From Prado023 sp039812125 (GTDB lineage: Bacteria > Actinomycetota > Actinomycetes > S36-B12 > CAIYMF01), in the NCBI GenBank assembly GCA_039812125.1, contig JBDHZV010000054.1:1-16779 (forward strand): 16,779 bases of DNA, read 5' to 3'. The position numbers were made by a program, and so were the translations under genes. The notes under the pieces were generated by a model, which saw nothing but the letters and a program-made list of their open reading frames with translations, did no database searches and was not told where the DNA came from. Shown piece by piece: positions 13,724 to 16,779 of this stretch; the stretch's first letter is position 1, and the number at the start of each line of letters is the position of its first letter.

Positions 13724-15886
13724 ATGACCACCACCATGATCGACTGGGCCGTCGACGAGCAGGGCATCGTCACGCTGACGATGGACGACCCCACCCAGGG
13801 CGTCAACACCATGAACGAGCTGTTCGGCACCTCCCTGGCCGAGGTCCTCGACCGTCTGGAGGCCGAGCGCGACACCATCACCGGCGTGATCCTGACCTCG
13901 GGGAAGAAGACCTTCTTCGCCGGCGGGGACCTGGTGATGCTCAGCGCGGCCACGCCGGCCGACGCGCCCCGGCTGACCGCGATGGTCGGCCAGATCAAGT
14001 CCCTGCTGCGCCGCCTGGAGACGCTGGGGCGCCCGGTCGTGGCCGCCATGAACGGCTCCGCCCTCGGCGGCGGCCTGGAAATCGCGCTGGCCTGTCACCA
14101 CCGCATCGCCCTGGATGTCCGGGGCAGCGAGATCGGGCTGCCCGAGGTCACCCTCGGGCTGCTGCCGGGCGGCGGCGGCGTCGTGCGGACCGTGCGCATG
14201 CTGGGCCTGCAGACCGCGCTGATGGAGGTCCTGCTGCAGGGCCAGCGCCGCAAGCCCGCCGCCGCGCTGGCCGCCGGCCTGGTCGACGAGGTGGTCGACA
14301 CCCCCGAGCGGATGACGTTCCAGGCCAAGTCCTGGATCCTGGCCAATCCCTCGGCCGCCCAGCCCTGGGACCGCGACGGCTACCGGATCCCGGGGGGCAC
14401 GCCCAGCACGCCGGCGCTGGCGCGGATGCTGCCGGCGTTCCCGGCCAACCTGCGCAAGCAGCTCAAGGGCGCCCCGTTCCCGGCGCCGCACCACATCATG
14501 GCCGCAGCGGTGGAGGGCGCCCAGGTGGACCTGGCCACCGCCATGGCCATCGAGACGCAGTACTTCGTCGCGCTGGCGGTCGGCCAGACCAGCACCAACA
14601 TGATCCAGGCCTTCTTCTTCGACCTGCAGCACATCACCCGGGGCGGCGCGCGCCCGCAGGGTCACCCGCGGTTCACCGCGACCAAGGTGGTCGTGCTCGG
14701 CGCCGGGATGATGGGCGCCGGGATCGCCTACGCGTGCGCCCGGGCCGGCATGGAGGTGGTGCTGCGCGACACCACGCTGGCTGCCGCCGAGAAGGGCAAG
14801 GCGTACTCGCGCACAGTGCTCAACCGGGCGGTCCGACGGGGGTCGCTGACCCCGGAGGTGCGCGACCAGGTGCTGGCCCGGATCACCGCCACGGAGGGTC
14901 TCGAGGAGGCCAAGGGCGCGGACCTGCTCATCGAGGCGGTGTTCGAGGACCCGGCGCTGAAGAAGTCGGTGTACGCCGAGGTCGTGCCCGTGCTGGCCCC
15001 CGACGCGCTCCTGGGGTCGAACACGTCCACCCTGCCGATCACCGACCTGGCCACCGGCGTGGACCGTCCGGAGGACTTCATCGGCCTGCACTTCTTCTCC
15101 CCGGTCGACAAGATGCCGCTGCTGGAGATCGTCGTGGGCCAGCAGACCTCCGACGCGACCATCGCGCGTGCCGTGGACGTCGCGCTGCAGATCCGCAAGA
15201 CGCCGATCGTCGTCAACGACAGCCGGGGGTTCTTCACCAGCCGGGTCATCGGCACGGTGCTCGGCGAGGCCGCCGCGATGCTCGCCGAAGGGGTCCCGGC
15301 CGCCACGATCGAGCAGGCGGCCCTGCAGGCCGGGTACCCGACCGGGCCGCTGGCCCTCACCGACGAGGTCAGCCTGACGCTGGCCCGACGGATCCGGGAG
15401 GCCGCCCGTGCCGCGGCTGCCCAGGCCGGCGTGCCGTTCCCCGAGCATCCCTCGTACCCGGTCATCGACGCCCTGGTCGTGGACCACGGCCGGGGCGGCC
15501 GGGCCGCCGGGGCCGGGTTCTACGACTACGTCGACGGCGACCGGGCCGGGCTGTGGCCGGGCCTGGTCGAGCTGTTCGGGGGTCGGAACCGGGACATGCC
15601 GTTCGCCGACGTGCAGGAGCGCATGCTCGTCATCGAGGCGCTGGAGAGCATCCGGTGCCTCGACGAGGGGGTGCTGCGCTCGGTGCCCGAGGCCAACATC
15701 GGGTCCATCTTCGGCATCGGCTTCCCCGCTTGGACCGGCGGCGTGCTGCAGTACGTCAACGGGTTCGACGGTGGGCCTGCCGGGTTCGTGGCCCGGGCCC
15801 GGGAGCTGGCGGGCGCGTACGGCGATCGCTTCGCGCCGCCGGCCTCCGTGGTGGCCCTGGCCGAGGCCGGGGGCACGTACCGGTGA
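13724..15886 (+). CDS. fadB: FadB-like bifunctional enoyl-CoA hydratase / 3-hydroxyacyl-CoA dehydrogenase
   Basis: A 720-residue enzyme that hydrates trans-2-enoyl-CoA and oxidises the 3-hydroxyacyl-CoA with NAD+. The N-terminal crotonase domain (about 1-190) has oxyanion-hole segments FFAGGDL and SALGGGLE. Its catalytic pair is E119 and E141 (LPEVTLG), close to E. coli FadB E119/E139. The dehydrogenase part has the Rossmann motif LGAGMMGAG (325-333) and the active-site histidine H456 in GLHFFSPVDKMPLLE. Two C-terminal helical domains follow, starting at DSRGFFTSRV and near FADVQERML. ATG 13724 follows GAGGAG at normal distance. The gene lies 24 bases after the thiolase and overlaps the most upstream start of the TetR gene by 4 bases. 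The start and length match the family. Confidence 0.93.
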   Translation: MTTTMIDWAVDEQGIVTLTMDDPTQGVNTMNELFGTSLAEVLDRLEAERDTITGVILTSGKKTFFAGGDLVMLSAATPADAPRLTAMVGQIKSLLRRLETLGRPVVAAMNGSALGGGLEIALACHHRIALDVRGSEIGLPEVTLGLLPGGGGVVRTVRMLGLQTALMEVLLQGQRRKPAAALAAGLVDEVVDTPERMTFQAKSWILANPSAAQPWDRDGYRIPGGTPSTPALARMLPAFPANLRKQLKGAPFPAPHHIMAAAVEGAQVDLATAMAIETQYFVALAVGQTSTNMIQAFFFDLQHITRGGARPQGHPRFTATKVVVLGAGMMGAGIAYACARAGMEVVLRDTTLAAAEKGKAYSRTVLNRAVRRGSLTPEVRDQVLARITATEGLEEAKGADLLIEAVFEDPALKKSVYAEVVPVLAPDALLGSNTSTLPITDLATGVDRPEDFIGLHFFSPVDKMPLLEIVVGQQTSDATIARAVDVALQIRKTPIVVNDSRGFFTSRVIGTVLGEAAAMLAEGVPAATIEQAALQAGYPTGPLALTDEVSLTLARRIREAARAAAAQAGVPFPEHPSYPVIDALVVDHGRGGRAAGAGFYDYVDGDRAGLWPGLVELFGGRNRDMPFADVQERMLVIEALESIRCLDEGVLRSVPEANIGSIFGIGFPAWTGGVLQYVNGFDGGPAGFVARARELAGAYGDRFAPPASVVALAEAGGTYR

Positions 15887-16602
15887 GCAGTGCGCGCGCC
15901 GGGTCACTCGGGTCGGGTACCCCGGCTGGTGTCGGCCCGGCGCGTGCCGCCGCAGGTTCCGGTGGAGGTGAGCCGGTCCCGGCCGGACGCATGTCGGCCC
16001 AGGACCGGCGCCAGCAGCTGGTCGACATCGGGCTGGACCTGCTGGAGACCCGCCCGATCCACGAGCTGGCGCTGGACGAGGTCGCCGCTGCGGCCGGGGT
16101 GTCGCGCACGCTGATGTTCCACTACTTCCCGTCCAAGGGCCAGTACTACGCCGCGGTCGTCGCCTCGGCCGGGGACCGCCTGCTCATGGCCGACCACGGC
16201 CGTCCCGAGGCCGACGTGGATGCGCGCATCCGCGGCATGATCGCGGGGTTCCTCAAGCTGGTGTCGCGCAAGCGCGGCGCCTACGTCAGCCTCGTGCGAG
16301 GCGCCTCCGGCGGTGATCCCCGGGTGCTGGCGCTGCTCGATGACCTGCGCTCCAGCCTGGTGGGGCGCTGGCTCGACGCGGCCGAGTGGCCCGATCGGGA
16401 TCCGCTGACCCAGCTCGCCGTGCGTGGCTGGCTGGGCACCCTCGAGGAGATCGCCCTGGCGGCGGACTCCAGCGGCCAGCCGCGCAGCCTGCTGGTCGAG
16501 CACCTCGCGGAGGGGCTGCGAGCCGATCTCGAGCGGGCCCGTCGGCTGGGCCGGCAGACGGAGGCCGCCGCAGTGGGCACCCGCGCCGCGGCTGGCGGCT
16601 GA
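15883..16602 (+). CDS. TetR-family transcriptional regulator, probable repressor of the beta-oxidation operon
   Basis: A TetR-type regulator. The DNA-binding helix-turn-helix lies in LALDEVAAAAGVSRTLMFHYFPSK, a classic TetR N-terminal signature ending in the HYFPSK pattern. The C-terminal ligand-binding half, with many Arg and Leu residues, is not assigned to a known ligand class; an acyl-CoA effector is inferred from the operon. Two starts are possible. GTG 15883 overlaps the fadB stop (GTGA) and gives 239 residues with a Gly/Ala/Pro-rich 36-residue leader. ATG 15991 gives 203 residues, the usual TetR length. The leader has about 10 A/T third positions in 36 codons, against almost none downstream, which favours ATG 15991. 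The only GGAGGTGA, at 15964-15971, is too far from it. I kept the coupled start and regard it as uncertain. Confidence 0.85.
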   Translation: MSSARAGSLGSGTPAGVGPARAAAGSGGGEPVPAGRMSAQDRRQQLVDIGLDLLETRPIHELALDEVAAAAGVSRTLMFHYFPSKGQYYAAVVASAGDRLLMADHGRPEADVDARIRGMIAGFLKLVSRKRGAYVSLVRGASGGDPRVLALLDDLRSSLVGRWLDAAEWPDRDPLTQLAVRGWLGTLEEIALAADSSGQPRSLLVEHLAEGLRADLERARRLGRQTEAAAVGTRAAAGG

Positions 16603-16603
16603 G

Positions 16604-16779
16604 GTGGCGGTCGTGCCGGACGTGCCGGACGTTCGTGGCGGGGAACGGGTGCTCGCCGTCCCGCTGGCACGGCTGCCCGCGTGGGTGGCGGGCTTCGCCC
16701 GCCGGCACGGCGCTGCGGTGGGGGGACCGGATCCGCGGGGCTGGCGGCTGGTGGCCGCCGACGGCGCCGTGGCCGTGGT
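16604..16779 (+). CDS. N-terminal part of an acVLRF1-like peptidyl-tRNA hydrolase/release factor (partial)
   Basis: The frame opens with GTG one base after the TetR stop and runs off the right edge with no stop over 58 codons. It reads GGERVLAVPLARLPAWVAGFARRHG, then RGWRLVAADGAVAV. From memory this resembles the start of actinobacterial VLRF1 (acVLRF1) proteins, which have a V..ERLPRWL.GFA.RHG segment followed by an L.AADG.TA strand. VLRF1/Vms1-type proteins release peptides from stalled ribosomes. The catalytic region lies outside the window. A 9-base tandem repeat GTGCCGGAC sits near the start and encodes VPDVPD. The start codon is uncertain, since no clear ribosome binding site precedes GTG 16604. 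Confidence 0.5.
   Translation, partial: MAVVPDVPDVRGGERVLAVPLARLPAWVAGFARRHGAAVGGPDPRGWRLVAADGAVAV

Noticed and set aside
12658..15882. A long open frame that continues into the TetR gene
   Set aside because: It is the out-of-frame shadow of fadA and fadB in GC-rich sequence. The coding signal and HTH motif begin only near the TetR start.
12383..15907. A long antisense open frame of over 1,100 codons opposite fadA-fadB
   Set aside because: Its composition is Gly/Arg/His/Val-rich and it lacks any start signal or domain. High GC keeps such frames free of stops by chance.
16611..16630. Tandem GTGCCGGAC repeat as a possible regulatory repeat
   Set aside because: Only two copies occur and they encode VPDVPD in frame in the putative acVLRF1 gene, so simple coding repetition explains it.

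Overview
The window reads as a piece of chromosome from a high-GC actinobacterium (Actinomycetota). Support comes from very high GC at third codon positions, frequent GTG starts with GGAGG-type ribosome binding sites, a DUF6191-like small protein, and what looks like the start of an actinobacterial VLRF1 (acVLRF1) gene at the right edge. I cannot name the genus. There are no tRNA, rRNA, CRISPR, phage or insertion-sequence signals, and gene density is high. This looks like ordinary chromosomal backbone rather than a mobile island.

Layout. (1) At 1-1981 an ABC exporter half-transporter overlaps by 4 bases the end of an upstream gene, most likely its heterodimer partner. (2) At 2028-2330, on the minus strand, lies a small membrane-anchored DUF6191-like protein. 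(3) At 2579-6377 two cyclic-di-GMP enzymes sit in tandem: a soluble three-PAS diguanylate cyclase and a membrane-bound GGDEF-EAL protein with all key residues of both domains. (4) At 6435-9389, minus strand, lie three genes. In transcription order they are a HAD-IIA phosphatase, an sn-glycerol-1-phosphate-dehydrogenase-like enzyme coupled to it by an ATGA overlap, and a TerC-family membrane protein. (5) At 9537-12287 is a P-type cation ATPase with an intact catalytic core but none of the usual acidic ion ligands. A strong hairpin follows it. (6) At 12485-16602 is a fatty-acid beta-oxidation operon: thiolase, FadB-like enoyl-CoA hydratase/3-hydroxyacyl-CoA dehydrogenase, and a TetR-family regulator. 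A good sigma70-type promoter precedes it with a near-palindrome between the -35 and -10 boxes. (7) From 16604 to the edge is a partial acVLRF1-like gene.

How the parts work together. The thiolase and FadB homologue would carry out the last three steps of each beta-oxidation cycle, and the TetR protein is the obvious candidate to repress the operon through the near-palindrome. The phosphatase/dehydrogenase pair suggests metabolism of sn-glycerol-1-phosphate, the archaeal-type stereoisomer, or a related polyol phosphate. The two GGDEF proteins could make, and in one case also degrade, c-di-GMP in response to different inputs. I found no clear new multi-gene system. The observations most worth following are the carboxylate-poor P-type ATPase, the HAD-IIA/G1PDH pair, and the operator layout of the beta-oxidation operon.
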